A stretch of DNA of 59,814 bases from Succinivibrionaceae bacterium (GCA_017480795.1 JAFURY010000041.1:1-59814), one strand, 5' to 3'. Shown: positions 28,451 to 36,977, numbered from the stretch's first letter. The notes: generated by a model not told the origin, from the letters alone. A program made the numbers and translations.

Positions 28451-29668
28451 GTGTCCACTCATACTAGCATATTTTACCGAAAAAACTACGATCCTTATTT
28501 TCTGCTGCTGGGTCATACCTGCTGCGACATGAATCAGGGAGCGCTGCCGGCAATTCTGGCGTTTCTGTACTACCACAACGTGCTTACATCCCTGGAAAGC
28601 ATCGCATGGTTTGTATTCGCGGCCAATATGATTTCGGCGGTGGTCCAGCCGCTGGTGGGTTACGCCTCGGATCGCTACCCTCGTCCATGGCTCATGACGG
28701 CTGGCATTCTGACCGCATCCGTAAGCACCGCGGCCATCGGCTTCATCCATGATCACAGCCTCCTCATGCTGTGCTGTCTGGTCAACGGCATCGGCATCGC
28801 GGTATTTCATCCTGCAGGTGGGAAAACAGCTCACGCGGTAGTTCCCTCGGATCATCTCGGCCGCGGACTGAGCCTTTTTTACGTCGGCGGCAATCTGGGC
28901 TTCGCCATCGGACCGATTCTGGTGACCATTGCCATGACCATGGTTGGAACGGAAGGAACGGCGGTGCTGCTGATACCCGGCATTCTGATCACCGGCGCTC
29001 TCATGTACATGAACGCCAAGTTCGTCCACGCCATCAGCCGCGAGAAGCGGCAGACAAATCAGCGCAAGATGCAGGGAACTGCGGAAAAGGAACGGGTGGG
29101 TGCGTTCTGCGTTCTCACGGTGGCGATCTTTTTCAGAGCCACCATATTTTTTGCCATCAACACCTTTATCCCGATTTTCTGGGTCAAAATTCTAGGCAAA
29201 ACAGTACAGGAGGGCAATGCGATTCTGAGCATAATTGCGGTGATGGGAGCCATAGCAACGCTCTGCGGAGGCATACTGGCGGATCGCATCGGAGTAAACA
29301 AGGTATTCAGTTATGCCCTTACGGCGATTAGTCCTCTGCTGATAGCATTCTGCTGCATTCAGAACGAGGTCGTAAACATCCTGCTGATTGTTCCAACCGC
29401 CTTCTTTCTCTATGCCACTTCGGCCCCGATGATGGCCATCGGGCAGCGTTTTCTCTGCAACCACACCGGCCTTGCCTCCGGCATAACCGTCGGTCTGGCG
29501 GTAAGCTTCGGCGGCATAACCGCGCCGCTGCTGGGACGGATTGGCGATCTGTACGGACTTATCGCCACCTTCGGCGTCATTGCCTCCTGCGCCTGCTGCG
29601 CCATGGTCGTAAGTTATCTGATACCTCAGGCTGCCGCGCCGGCGACCAGGATCCCAAAGGAGAAATAG
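28451..29668 (+). CDS. Major facilitator superfamily transporter, Fsr (fosmidomycin resistance)-like
   Basis: The 405-residue inner membrane protein has about 12 hydrophobic spans. Its N-terminal half resembles E. coli Fsr: the CDMNQGALPAILAFLY helix, QPLVGYASDRYPRPW (the MFS loop 2-3 motif) and AVFHPAGGKTAH followed by LFYVGGNLGFAIGPIL. A family match does not establish the substrate; Fsr exports fosmidomycin, and related proteins may export sugars or other drugs. Translation probably starts at GTG 28451, with AAGGAAA upstream. It is convergent with potF. Confidence 0.82.
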   Translation: MSTHTSIFYRKNYDPYFLLLGHTCCDMNQGALPAILAFLYYHNVLTSLESIAWFVFAANMISAVVQPLVGYASDRYPRPWLMTAGILTASVSTAAIGFIHDHSLLMLCCLVNGIGIAVFHPAGGKTAHAVVPSDHLGRGLSLFYVGGNLGFAIGPILVTIAMTMVGTEGTAVLLIPGILITGALMYMNAKFVHAISREKRQTNQRKMQGTAEKERVGAFCVLTVAIFFRATIFFAINTFIPIFWVKILGKTVQEGNAILSIIAVMGAIATLCGGILADRIGVNKVFSYALTAISPLLIAFCCIQNEVVNILLIVPTAFFLYATSAPMMAIGQRFLCNHTGLASGITVGLAVSFGGITAPLLGRIGDLYGLIATFGVIASCACCAMVVSYLIPQAAAPATRIPKEK

Positions 29669-29672
29669 CAGG

Positions 29673-29701
29673 CAAAGAAAAGGGCGCCAACCGGGACGCC
29701 C
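29673..29701 (-). terminator. Terminator between the convergent MFS and potF genes
   Basis: GGGCG (29682-29686) pairs with CGCCC (29697-29701). On the minus strand the stem is followed by TTTTCTTT, so it terminates potF best; the + side has only a weak T-rich tail. Confidence 0.6.
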
Positions 29702-29767
29702 TGCTATTGTTATTGCTTGAGCTGACTGCAAACCGCCGGCTCAAGCCGCGGGATCAGATCGCGGCAA

Positions 29768-30874
29768 TTATTTTCCAGCCTTGATCTTGGTCCACAAGGT
29801 GTTGATGGTCTTGTTGATCTTGGTGTCGTGAGGCTTGATCATAAACATCTTTGGCATAAGTTCGGCCGGAATGTTCACGTTAGGATTTGCGACCAGTTCA
29901 GGATCAAGGAACTGCGTCGACTCGCTGACCACGTTGCTGTAGGAGGTGTAATTGGAAATATCAGCTATCACCTTCGGCTCCAGAATATAGTTGATGTACT
30001 TGTAGGCGTTTTCGACATTCTGAGCATCCGCTGGAATGGCCATCATATCGTACCATACGAGAGCTCCCTCCTTCGGCACCACGTAATCCACCACGACTCC
30101 GTTCTTCGCCTCGACCGCTCTGTCGCGTCCCTGCATGATGTCGCCGCTCCAGCCGATCACCAGACATACATCGCCGGTTGCGATATCCGCAATGTACTGT
30201 GATGAATGGAAATAGCGGATATACGGGCGGATGGTAAGCAGAAGCTTCGCAGCGGCCGCATAGTCCTTAGGATTGGTGGAATTAGGATCGAGTTTCAGGT
30301 AATTCAGAGCGGTGGCGAAAATCTCGGTTGGATTGTTCATAACCGCCACGCCGCAGGCCTTAAGCTTTGAAATATTTTCAGGCTTGAAGACAAAATCCCA
30401 AGAATCAATCCTGAAATCCTCGCCGAACGCTTCCTTGACCTTGTCGACATTGAAGCCAATGCCGGTGGTGCCCTGCTGGTATGGAACGGCATGCTCGTTG
30501 TCCGGATCAAGTTCGGCAAGCATCTTCATTCTGACCGGATCAAGCTTGGCCAGATTAGGGATCTTGCTTTTGTCAAGTTTGTGAAAAACACCGGCCTTGA
30601 TCTGGCGAGAAAGGAAATCGGAGCCCGGAACCACAATGTCGTATCCACTCTTGCCGGCCAGCAGTTTAGCCTCTAGCACCTCGTTGGTGTCAAAATAGTC
30701 GGTGGTTACCTTGATGCCGGTCTGCTTTTCAAAGTTTGAAACCGTGTCCGGAGCCTCGTAATCGTTCCAGTTGTAAACGTTGAGGGTTCCTCCGGTATCG
30801 TCAGCAGCAAAGGCAGCAGCTGCAAGGCATGTGGCACAGAAAGCGAAAACGCCTGATTTTGCAATGGATTTCAT
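29768..30874 (-). CDS. potF: Putrescine-binding periplasmic protein PotF
   Basis: This is the solute receptor for the PotGHI importer. A Sec signal peptide (ending ...AAAFAADD, about residue 23) leads into the mature start TLNVYNWNDYEAPDTVSNFE. The sequence follows E. coli PotF closely (FDTNEVLEAKLLAGKSGYD, PNSTNPKDYAAAAKL, IRYFHSSQYIADIATGD). Aromatic and acidic polyamine contacts appear retained, for example the YNW-D-Y segment and the GWSGD aspartate. ATG 30874 gives 368 residues; the frame extends to 30907 but without signal-like sequence. The gene is 11 kb from potGHI and inverted. Confidence 0.93.
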   Translation of the reverse strand: MKSIAKSGVFAFCATCLAAAAFAADDTGGTLNVYNWNDYEAPDTVSNFEKQTGIKVTTDYFDTNEVLEAKLLAGKSGYDIVVPGSDFLSRQIKAGVFHKLDKSKIPNLAKLDPVRMKMLAELDPDNEHAVPYQQGTTGIGFNVDKVKEAFGEDFRIDSWDFVFKPENISKLKACGVAVMNNPTEIFATALNYLKLDPNSTNPKDYAAAAKLLLTIRPYIRYFHSSQYIADIATGDVCLVIGWSGDIMQGRDRAVEAKNGVVVDYVVPKEGALVWYDMMAIPADAQNVENAYKYINYILEPKVIADISNYTSYSNVVSESTQFLDPELVANPNVNIPAELMPKMFMIKPHDTKINKTINTLWTKIKAGK

Positions 30875-31018
30875 TAATCTCACCCATAGATAAACAGTAA
30901 AAAACACAGCTTCTGCCGGACGAAGTCTTGGTCACAAGGTAACTTACGCCACCGTCCGATCACCGTAATTATGGGACTAATGAACGGCCTTGTCATCAAC
31001 ATTTTTAATTGCAAAACG

Positions 31019-31044
31019 AAAAAATCCCGGCAGCAAGAGCCGGG
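31019..31044 (-). terminator. Terminator-like hairpin upstream of potF
   Basis: On the minus strand CCCGGC-(7-base loop)-GCCGGG is followed by ATTTTTTCG. It is either the end of an upstream transcript or an attenuator of potF. Confidence 0.75.
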
Positions 31045-31287
31045 TTCAAAGACAACAACAAAAAGAACAAAAAGAATCAACACCAAGGAACATTCGCAAA
31101 GTCGCCGCATTCTGGACGCCAGCATAACCTCATTTTCCTTCCCTCATGGCAGAATCGATCCCAAGAGCAACCGTTTCCGAGTACGGAGTCTTGAATCGTT
31201 CGGACATCACGGCTTGCTCAGAGGACACGGAACGGCAGCATAATTCGCAAGAAAAGCACGGCTTATTTTGACAGATCTGAAATATCT

Positions 31288-31325
31288 AAAAAAATCGGCA
31301 CAAAACCAGCTTCAGCAGGTTTTGC
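31288..31325 (-). terminator. Rho-independent terminator of the DUF3334 gene
   Basis: On the minus strand CAAAACC (31324-31318) pairs with GGTTTTG (31307-31301) and is followed a few bases later by seven T residues. Confidence 0.65.
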
Positions 31326-31390
31326 ACCGCACATACAGTTTTGCCAAACTGAATTCTTTCAAGGAGACGCTGCTCTAAACGGCAATCAGC

Positions 31391-32107
31391 TTAAAGTCCG
31401 AGAGACGCCAGCAGATCGTCCTGTTCCTCGTTGCTGAGCTCTGTGCCCTTCTGGGTGGCCTCCATGTTGTGTTTTCTTTCGGCGTCCACTGTTCCGTTGT
31501 TGACGCTTTCTATCAGAGTGTCAGGATCAACTTCCTCAGGAGAATCGAAATCGCGGAGCTTGATGAATTCCGTATAATCCATGGAAAGTTCCATATAGAA
31601 AATGTTGTTTCTTTCTGTGTAGAAAGAAACACGACGAGACTGCGGCTTCACAAGATCCGTATCGACAGAGATGCGGACCTGACGGTTGAGCGTAAGCATC
31701 TTGGGCTGAGACTGAGTGATGGAGGACTGAAGCTCCTGACTGACTTTCTTGGTGAAGTCGCCGAGTATCTGGTTCATCAGTTCGCCCATGACGTTGCCGA
31801 CTTCGTCTGATGTGTACACCTTGGCCAGTTCGTTCTCCTGAATGCCCATGTTCAGAAGATAGTTGGAGTACACCTCCATGGCCGCTTCGGCGGTGAAATT
31901 GATCACGACAAGCCCAGAGAACGCGCCGTCGAAAAGAACAAAGCAACCTATGTCAGGGCGAAGGCAGGTTTTGGAGATACGCTGAGCCATCGACGAGTAG
32001 TTGATCTCATGATGAGTAGCTTCTGTCAGCACAGAAGTAACCGAGTGACAAAGTTTCAGCAGAATGTCCTCGGTGGAAATAATTCTTTTTTCTGGTTTGC
32101 TAGCCAT
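31391..32107 (-). CDS. DUF3334 family protein (CheX-like)
   Basis: The 238-residue soluble protein matches the DUF3334 family known from Vibrio, Aeromonas and relatives. Characteristic stretches are STEDILLKLCHSVTSVLTEAT, RPDIGCFVLFDGAFSGLVVINFT, and DEVGNVMGELMNQILGDFTKKVSQELQ. The last recalls CheC/CheX/FliY-type phosphatases, which carry an ExxN-containing helix, so a link to chemotaxis or signalling is possible, but no function is established. The C-terminal 40 residues are acidic and look disordered. No chemotaxis gene is nearby. The gene appears monocistronic, with its own terminator. Confidence 0.8.
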   Translation of the reverse strand: MASKPEKRIISTEDILLKLCHSVTSVLTEATHHEINYSSMAQRISKTCLRPDIGCFVLFDGAFSGLVVINFTAEAAMEVYSNYLLNMGIQENELAKVYTSDEVGNVMGELMNQILGDFTKKVSQELQSSITQSQPKMLTLNRQVRISVDTDLVKPQSRRVSFYTERNNIFYMELSMDYTEFIKLRDFDSPEEVDPDTLIESVNNGTVDAERKHNMEATQKGTELSNEEQDDLLASLGL

Positions 32108-32553
32108 TTAAAGCCTCAATACAATCTTCGCAATGTATGATAAATGTAGATCAATACGAAAAAATAAAAATGTAATCACATCACAATCTTTAAGGCTTCG
32201 CACAAAATCGACAACATCAGTACGCAGGATATGATGCTTCCTGCCGCATGACATCATCCGCGCGGGCGACGTCTCGCCGCACCCCGAAAGCCATGGCATC
32301 GGCGCAGTCATTTACTGAATGGCCGCACTTCCAGGCGGGGAACGTCATACCCCAGACGCCCGCCGCCTATGCATCGTCAGACACGAACAGATTATATCAC
32401 CCCGGGAGAGCAATTATTGTGGCAGTCGCACCAAATCCGCTCATCGAATCGCCGACTCCGGCGCGCCCAAAGTTAGATTCATTGAGAAATCAGCTCACAA
32501 ATCAGAGCCGGAAAAACGAACCTGACATCAGAACGGCTACAAGGCTACGACTT
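32108..32553. other. Intergenic region, nothing recognised
   Basis: This 446-base stretch holds the AT-rich upstream region of the DUF3334 gene near 32110-32200. The remainder shows no supported gene, RNA or strong hairpin; open frames across it lack ribosome sites and protein-like character. Confidence 0.4.
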
Positions 32554-32775
32554 TTAATCATTCTTTGGTCTGTACTTCAGTATTTCCGCCAGACCGACGA
32601 AATGCTGCGGGATTATAAGCAGAACTCCCGCGACGATGCACACCATCGGAGTGTAGCGCCACACGCTCTCCGGCAGAAACTTCATATACATTTCCAGAAT
32701 GCCGAACAGCATGAGCGCACAACCAAGCGCATTCATCGCTCTGAAATACCATGGAATGCGAACATTGACCTTCAT
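32554..32775 (-). CDS. Small two-span inner membrane protein (73 aa)
   Basis: ATG 32775 is preceded by GGGTGG and gives a 73-residue protein. Two hydrophobic segments are visible, about residues 11-32 (FRAMNALGCALMLFGILEMY) and 42-60 (YTPMVCIVAGVLLIIPQHF), joined by a short loop with WRY. The ends are basic, as expected for a small inner membrane protein. I do not recognise a named family. The upstream in-frame ATG at 32799 is less well placed. Confidence 0.6.
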   Translation of the reverse strand: MKVNVRIPWYFRAMNALGCALMLFGILEMYMKFLPESVWRYTPMVCIVAGVLLIIPQHFVGLAEILKYRPKND

Positions 32776-32884
32776 TTCCACCCGCCTACGAAACAACACC
32801 CATCACACAAGAACCCGATGAATTATAGCATGACCTGCCGCAACACGCTCTCCGGCTTCTGAAACCGCAGCGGCAGCAGAAACG

Positions 32885-32913
32885 AAAAAGGATCTTCCGC
32901 ACATGGAAGATCC
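32885..32913 (-). terminator. Rho-independent terminator of the EF-hand gene
   Basis: A perfect 9-bp stem (GGATCTTCC/GGAAGATCC) with a 6-base loop is followed on the minus strand by TTTTT. Confidence 0.88.
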
Positions 32914-32983
32914 CGAAGTTCATTGCGCCATACCCTGCCAGCGACCGACCCGCGCGGTTTAAGCAAAGCAGGACAGAGACGGA

Positions 32984-33763
32984 TTACTTTTTGTCCTTGC
33001 CGTCGGCTTGTGGCTTCGGCCAGTCCTTGTAGGAAGCGGCGGAGCGAAGCTTTTCGGTCTTTACGTATGTTCCAAGCTCCATACCTGAAATTCCTCCGTC
33101 CTGATTGAGATCAAGAGTCTTGAAATCCATGCCTGAAACAAGTTTCGAAAATTTCTCAGCCCTGACTATCCGTGCCTCGGCGTATGCCTTGTATTCTTGC
33201 TGATTAAGTCTGCCGTCATGATCCGCATCGTAACGGTTGAAGGACTTGAACTGGCGAAGATTCGGCATAGGAGGCATTCCGTGATGTCCGTGATGTCCGT
33301 GATGTCCGTGAGGGCCATGATGTGCATGGTGTCCTCCTGGAGGCGGCGGAGGCATATCAGGGCCGGCATGGTCGCCATGAGGACCGTGGTGTCCCCCCTG
33401 CGGTCCATGATGCATGCCATGAGGAGGAGCCGGCTTCATGCCGGCAATTTTCTCAACCTTCGGCAAAGTCAGAAACTCATCAAAGGAGATAAAATTGTCC
33501 TTGTTGAGGTCAAGCTCGGCAAAGTCCTTTACGGCCTTCTTTTCCGCTTCGGAATACTTCGCGGCCATATCCTTGTAGGCATTCAGTTCCTTCTCCGACA
33601 GAACGCCGTTCTTGTCTCCGTCAAGATTGAACATCACGTCCATAACATTTAGTTTCGGACCGAAATGATGACCGGGGCCGGCGTGATGAGCGCCATGAGG
33701 ACCAGCCACCGCCGCGGCGGAAAGGAGCGCAGCCGAAACCGCGATACAGATGATTTTTTTCAT
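32984..33763 (-). CDS. Secreted EF-hand protein with His/Gly/Pro-rich linker
   Basis: The 259-residue protein has a Sec signal peptide (cleavage near AVA-GP, residue 20) and four canonical EF-hand loops. EF1 is residues 48-59 (DGDKNGVLSEKE), EF2 85-96 (DLNKDNFISFDE), EF3 179-190 (DADHDGRLNQQE) and EF4 218-229 (DLNQDGGISGME). Between the two pairs lies a linker (about residues 113-163) with some 18 histidines in HHG and HGPH units, and the mature N-terminus is also His-rich. Calcium binding is expected from the EF-hands. The His tract suggests Zn, Ni, Cu or Co binding. ATG 33763 has AGGA upstream. The next gene upstream encodes a COG0523 metal-handling GTPase. Four EF-hands around a His tract are unusual, and the role is not known. 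Confidence 0.82.
   Translation of the reverse strand: MKKIICIAVSAALLSAAAVAGPHGAHHAGPGHHFGPKLNVMDVMFNLDGDKNGVLSEKELNAYKDMAAKYSEAEKKAVKDFAELDLNKDNFISFDEFLTLPKVEKIAGMKPAPPHGMHHGPQGGHHGPHGDHAGPDMPPPPPGGHHAHHGPHGHHGHHGHHGMPPMPNLRQFKSFNRYDADHDGRLNQQEYKAYAEARIVRAEKFSKLVSGMDFKTLDLNQDGGISGMELGTYVKTEKLRSAASYKDWPKPQADGKDKK
33278..33311 (+). repeat. 9-bp tandem repeat inside the EF-hand gene
   Basis: TCCGTGATG is repeated 3.7 times without mismatch. On the coding strand each unit encodes His-His-Gly, so copy-number change would lengthen or shorten the His tract without a frameshift. Confidence 0.88.
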
Positions 33764-33904
33764 TGGACAATTCCTATAAAAGCCTAAAAGCATAAACTTA
33801 GATGGGAATTTTCGGGGATAGTTCCATGTTTTTGTGATCTTGGCATTATTTTTAGGGTAACAAAGGCGACGCGTTCTCTTTACCAGGCAAATCAGATTCG
33901 ATTG

Positions 33905-33939
33905 AAAACAAAAAGACGACCCCGCACCGGCGCAGGTCG
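33905..33939 (-). terminator. Possible terminator of the CobW-type GTPase gene
   Basis: On the minus strand CGACC and GGTCG pair around a 13-base GC-rich loop and are followed by TCTTTTTGTTTTC. Confidence 0.55.
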
Positions 33940-33979
33940 CCTCCTGGAGTTTTGCGCGAAACGCAGACTTCAGCAAATT

Positions 33980-35053
33980 CTATTCTTCGCCAAGAGCGAT
34001 TGATCTGAACAGCTGTTCGATCTGATCCCTCACCAGCGCCCTGACAATGAACACGATCTTGCTTTCCACTTTGTCCTCTGGCCACTGATTAAGCCAGGTA
34101 AGCGGATAAATCTGACCGTAAACGCCATGAACCACTATTGGCCGTTCGTCGGAGGTAAGATGAAGAATCCCCTTCATCCGCAGCAGACTGTCGCCGTAGT
34201 GGTCCTGTATGGTCTCAAGCGCATCCATGAGACTGTCCGGATCAATCGGCCTGTCGACGGTGATACTGAAGGTGGCCACATTGGAGTGAACGCTGATGGC
34301 CGGCTTTTTGACGGCTCCCAAACCGGTCTTTGAAACCTTCACTGGCTGAATGGAACTGGCGACGCCGAGCTTGGAGCTTTCCGTGGCCAGCCAGGCGTTG
34401 ATCTTCTTCGGATCCCTAACTTCGCCGCTGTTATAAGGTCCTATTTCGGCCAGAATTGACGGATCAAGTTCGCCGTTGAGAACCTTGTGAACCTTCACGG
34501 ACGGATTGAGAGACGCGACCATTTTCTCTATCTCCTCCACCTCCTCAGGCTCAGTCATATCGCATTTGCTGATAAGGACGGTGTCGGCCTGAGCGATCTG
34601 CTTCACCGCCTCAAACTGCTCCTTGATCTGCTTGCGAACGTTGACGCCATCCACAACGGTAACGGTTCCGTCAAAACGGAAACGCTGGCAGATAAACTCC
34701 TGATAGGTCAGAAGGCTGACAAGAGAGCCCGGATCCGCCATGCCGGTGGTTTCAATCAGGACGCGGTTGAACATCGGGATCTGGTGGGAGGCGGCTTTTT
34801 TCAGCAGATCAGCCAACGCGCTTACCAGGGAATTCTGGAGCGTGCAGCAGATACAGCCCGATTCCAGCAGCACAACCTGATTGTCGATCTTTTCAACCAG
34901 CTCGTGATCAAGACCGACCGAGCCGAATTCGTTTATCAGAACCGCGCAGTCCTTCATTGCCGGCTGTCTTACCCAATAGTTCAGCAGAGTCGTTTTTCCG
35001 GATCCCAAAAAGCCGGTGATTATATTAATCGGTATTCTTTTATCGGCATACAT
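33980..35053 (-). CDS. CobW/COG0523 family metal-handling GTPase (YjiA-like)
   Basis: This is a G3E-family GTPase. Walker A is GFLGSGKT at residues 14-21 of the 357-residue protein, the guanine-specificity motif is SKCD (a variant of NKxD), and the family metal site CICC is at residues 67-70 in LLESGCICCTLQNS. A CobW C-terminal domain follows (about residues 240-350). Members move Zn, Co or Ni into target proteins, and YjiA binds Zn. ATG 35053 has GAGGA upstream, and the TTG at 35074 is unlikely. Its neighbour is the His-rich EF-hand protein, suggesting a metal-related pair, which is inference. Confidence 0.85.
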   Translation of the reverse strand: MYADKRIPINIITGFLGSGKTTLLNYWVRQPAMKDCAVLINEFGSVGLDHELVEKIDNQVVLLESGCICCTLQNSLVSALADLLKKAASHQIPMFNRVLIETTGMADPGSLVSLLTYQEFICQRFRFDGTVTVVDGVNVRKQIKEQFEAVKQIAQADTVLISKCDMTEPEEVEEIEKMVASLNPSVKVHKVLNGELDPSILAEIGPYNSGEVRDPKKINAWLATESSKLGVASSIQPVKVSKTGLGAVKKPAISVHSNVATFSITVDRPIDPDSLMDALETIQDHYGDSLLRMKGILHLTSDERPIVVHGVYGQIYPLTWLNQWPEDKVESKIVFIVRALVRDQIEQLFRSIALGEE

Positions 35054-35399
35054 AAAACATTCGTCCTCTTTCAATTCTCAACGTGGCATATTATATCAGA
35101 TACGCGGAGGCAGGGATGCCGCCCCGTCCAACCCGATCACCTGCGACGTCAATCCGACCCAGCGAGCCGGCAACCGATTAGTCCTCGCGCAAAGCGCCTC
35201 CAGGCCATTATTACGGTTCGCAACAAATCCGTTATAATGTCCGCAATGAAACCACGCCATCAGGACGCGACGCGGCGAAACCGGCATTTGGTTTTCTTGT
35301 CGAGGACGACCGCGATCCCACGCAAAACAAAGCCCTGCGGCATTCAAACGCAGCGCGCAATCAATCGGTTTCCATAATATCCACCGTCAGGAGTCGCAA
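35054..35399 (+). other. Divergent CobW/glycosyltransferase intergenic region
   Basis: A good -10 hexamer (TATAAT, 35233-35238) lies 160 bases before the glycosyltransferase gene, with only a poor -35. A 43-codon frame at 35247-35378 has no ribosome site and basic, low-complexity content, so I do not call it. Confidence 0.4.
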
Positions 35400-36587
35400 A
35401 TGCGGATACTGTTCTACCTGTTTCAGAATATCAACCGGCAGTCGGGCGTGTTCGGCGGCATAGAACGTCACACTCTTGTTCTGATAAACGGACTGAAGAG
35501 GTTCGGATACGAGTTTTTCTTTTCCTACAGTCATGACGACGACACTCCAGCCCCAGGCGGCGACGACGGTTTAAGAATAAGAAGAAGCACCGGTGCCGGC
35601 GAGATAAGAAAATATCTGCTTGAGAAGAAAATCGACATCGTGCATATCCAGCAGAGCGACGGCGATGAAATACAGCGGTTCCGCGAGGCGGCAGACGGCA
35701 CCTCCATCCGAATTCTTGCAACCTATCATTTTCAGCCCGGCTACGAGCTGATGGATCTTGCCGTTCACAACATTCTGGTGAGACTGTCCGAAGAAAAGGG
35801 TATAGGCAGAAAGATCAAGTGGACTAAAAGACTGGCTCTGCTTCCCTACTACAGAATCAAAAAGACCCGGCAGATGAAGAACAAATTCTCGCGCCTGCTC
35901 GGATGCTGCGACGCGCTGGTGTTTCTCTGTCCCGAGTACATAACCCTCTTCAACAGCTATCTGGGCAACATGCCGGCCACCGCCGGCGAAACCTTCATCT
36001 GCAACTGCACGAGCTTCAGCCGATATGCCACGGAAGACGATATACTGAAGAAAAGCAAGACAGTCCTTGTGGTGGCAAGACTGGAGGAGCACTACAAAAG
36101 AATCTCCCTAGCCATCAGGCTGTGGGAAAAACTGACTGAAACCGGACGGTTCGACGACTGGTCAATGGTGATAGTCGGAGACGGCTATTCGAAGAATCAG
36201 TACGAAAAAATGGCCAGGAGTCTGCCGCGTATCTCCTTTGAAGGCCGTCAGGATCCTGTGAGCTATTATCAGAAGGCTGCCATTTATCTCAACACCTCCA
36301 TCTCCGAAGGTCTCAGTCTGTGCTGCATAGAAGCCATGCAGTTCGGAGTGGTGCCTTTTTCCTTTGACACATGGTCTGCCGTGTTCAGCCTTATCGACAG
36401 CGGCGAAAACGGCTTTATCATCCATGAAGGAAACATGGAGAGCTATCTGGAGAAACTGGCCGAAACCATGACCAGTCATGAATTGCGGCAAAGGCTTGCA
36501 AGAGCGGCGGTGGAAAAATCAAAACTGTTTTCCCAGGAGAAGATGGTGGAGAAATATCGCGCCTGCTACGAAACGCTGCATGAATAA
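35400..36587 (+). CDS. Glycosyltransferase, GT4-like (group 1)
   Basis: The 395-residue protein has the two-domain GT-B pattern. The N-terminus MRILFYLFQNINRQSGVFGGIERH is the glycine-rich acceptor side. The C-terminal nucleotide-sugar domain starts at VLVVARLEEHYKRISLAIRLWEKL and contains the E-x7-E region (TSISEGLSLCCIEAMQFGVVPF). Family 4 transferases retain anomeric configuration and build LPS or other surface glycans. No other glycan genes are adjacent, so the substrate cannot be inferred. AGGAG precedes ATG 35400. Confidence 0.82.
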   Translation: MRILFYLFQNINRQSGVFGGIERHTLVLINGLKRFGYEFFFSYSHDDDTPAPGGDDGLRIRRSTGAGEIRKYLLEKKIDIVHIQQSDGDEIQRFREAADGTSIRILATYHFQPGYELMDLAVHNILVRLSEEKGIGRKIKWTKRLALLPYYRIKKTRQMKNKFSRLLGCCDALVFLCPEYITLFNSYLGNMPATAGETFICNCTSFSRYATEDDILKKSKTVLVVARLEEHYKRISLAIRLWEKLTETGRFDDWSMVIVGDGYSKNQYEKMARSLPRISFEGRQDPVSYYQKAAIYLNTSISEGLSLCCIEAMQFGVVPFSFDTWSAVFSLIDSGENGFIIHEGNMESYLEKLAETMTSHELRQRLARAAVEKSKLFSQEKMVEKYRACYETLHE

Positions 36588-36742
36588 AAGCATCGTTTCC
36601 TGAGGTTTGGCGTCCGCGCCGGCGGGGGATTTTACGGGATCCGCAATGGACGGTGTCCGTAAATTTAAACCTTCAGAATGTGGAAAAATCGCCAGAAAAG
36701 CACGATAATGAGCTCAGTTTCGTAAAAATTCAAAGGTGTCGT

Positions 36743-36952
36743 ATGGCAAAAGAAGACGTGGAAGACTGGGAAAGCCTTGATGATCTGGAAAACGAAGCCG
36801 AAGGTTCAGACGAGGACGGTTGGGACGACGGCGAGTTAGGTTGGGATCGCGAGGTGTACTTCGATGAAAACGGCGTAATGGTCGATCCGTCCAAGGAATT
36901 CGGCGACGATGACTACGACGAGGACGAATACGGAGAGGACGAAGAGGAATAA
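36743..36952 (+). CDS. Very acidic small protein (69 aa)
   Basis: ATG 36743 follows AAGGTG and opens a 69-residue frame with 34 Asp/Glu and only three Lys/Arg (net charge about -31). It has several tryptophans and tyrosines spaced through it (EDWESL, DGWDDGELGWDREVYF). A strong terminator follows 26 bases after the stop, so the unit is transcribed. An upstream GTG at 36653 would add 30 residues of different composition. No family is recognised; possibilities include a DNA-mimic or chaperone-like protein, or a cation-binding peptide. Confidence 0.65.
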   Translation: MAKEDVEDWESLDDLENEAEGSDEDGWDDGELGWDREVYFDENGVMVDPSKEFGDDDYDEDEYGEDEEE

Positions 36953-36977
36953 TCAGCCTCGCAGCGGTTATGATTTG

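Larger units (their letters stand above)
30875..31390 (-). other. potF upstream region with terminator-like hairpins
   Basis: On the minus strand this stretch contains the DUF3334 terminator, then a T/G-rich tract and a second hairpin with a T-run (31019-31044) about 150 bases before potF. A short frame 31133-31077 (18 codons) has a purine-rich ribosome-site-like sequence just before its ATG. The layout is compatible with an attenuated leader of potF, but no promoter is obvious. Confidence 0.4.

Noticed and set aside
30880..31125. 81-codon hydrophobic minus-strand frame upstream of potF
   Set aside because: It runs through a strong hairpin with a T-run and the ribosome site is too close to the start; a Leu/Val-rich leader peptide was considered but the downstream gene is not a branched-chain gene.
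33278..33311. CRISPR-like repeat
   Set aside because: A 9-bp tandem unit without spacers, inside a coding region; no CRISPR array occurs in the window.
35247..35378. 43-codon basic frame before the glycosyltransferase
   Set aside because: No ribosome site and its start overlaps the predicted promoter region.
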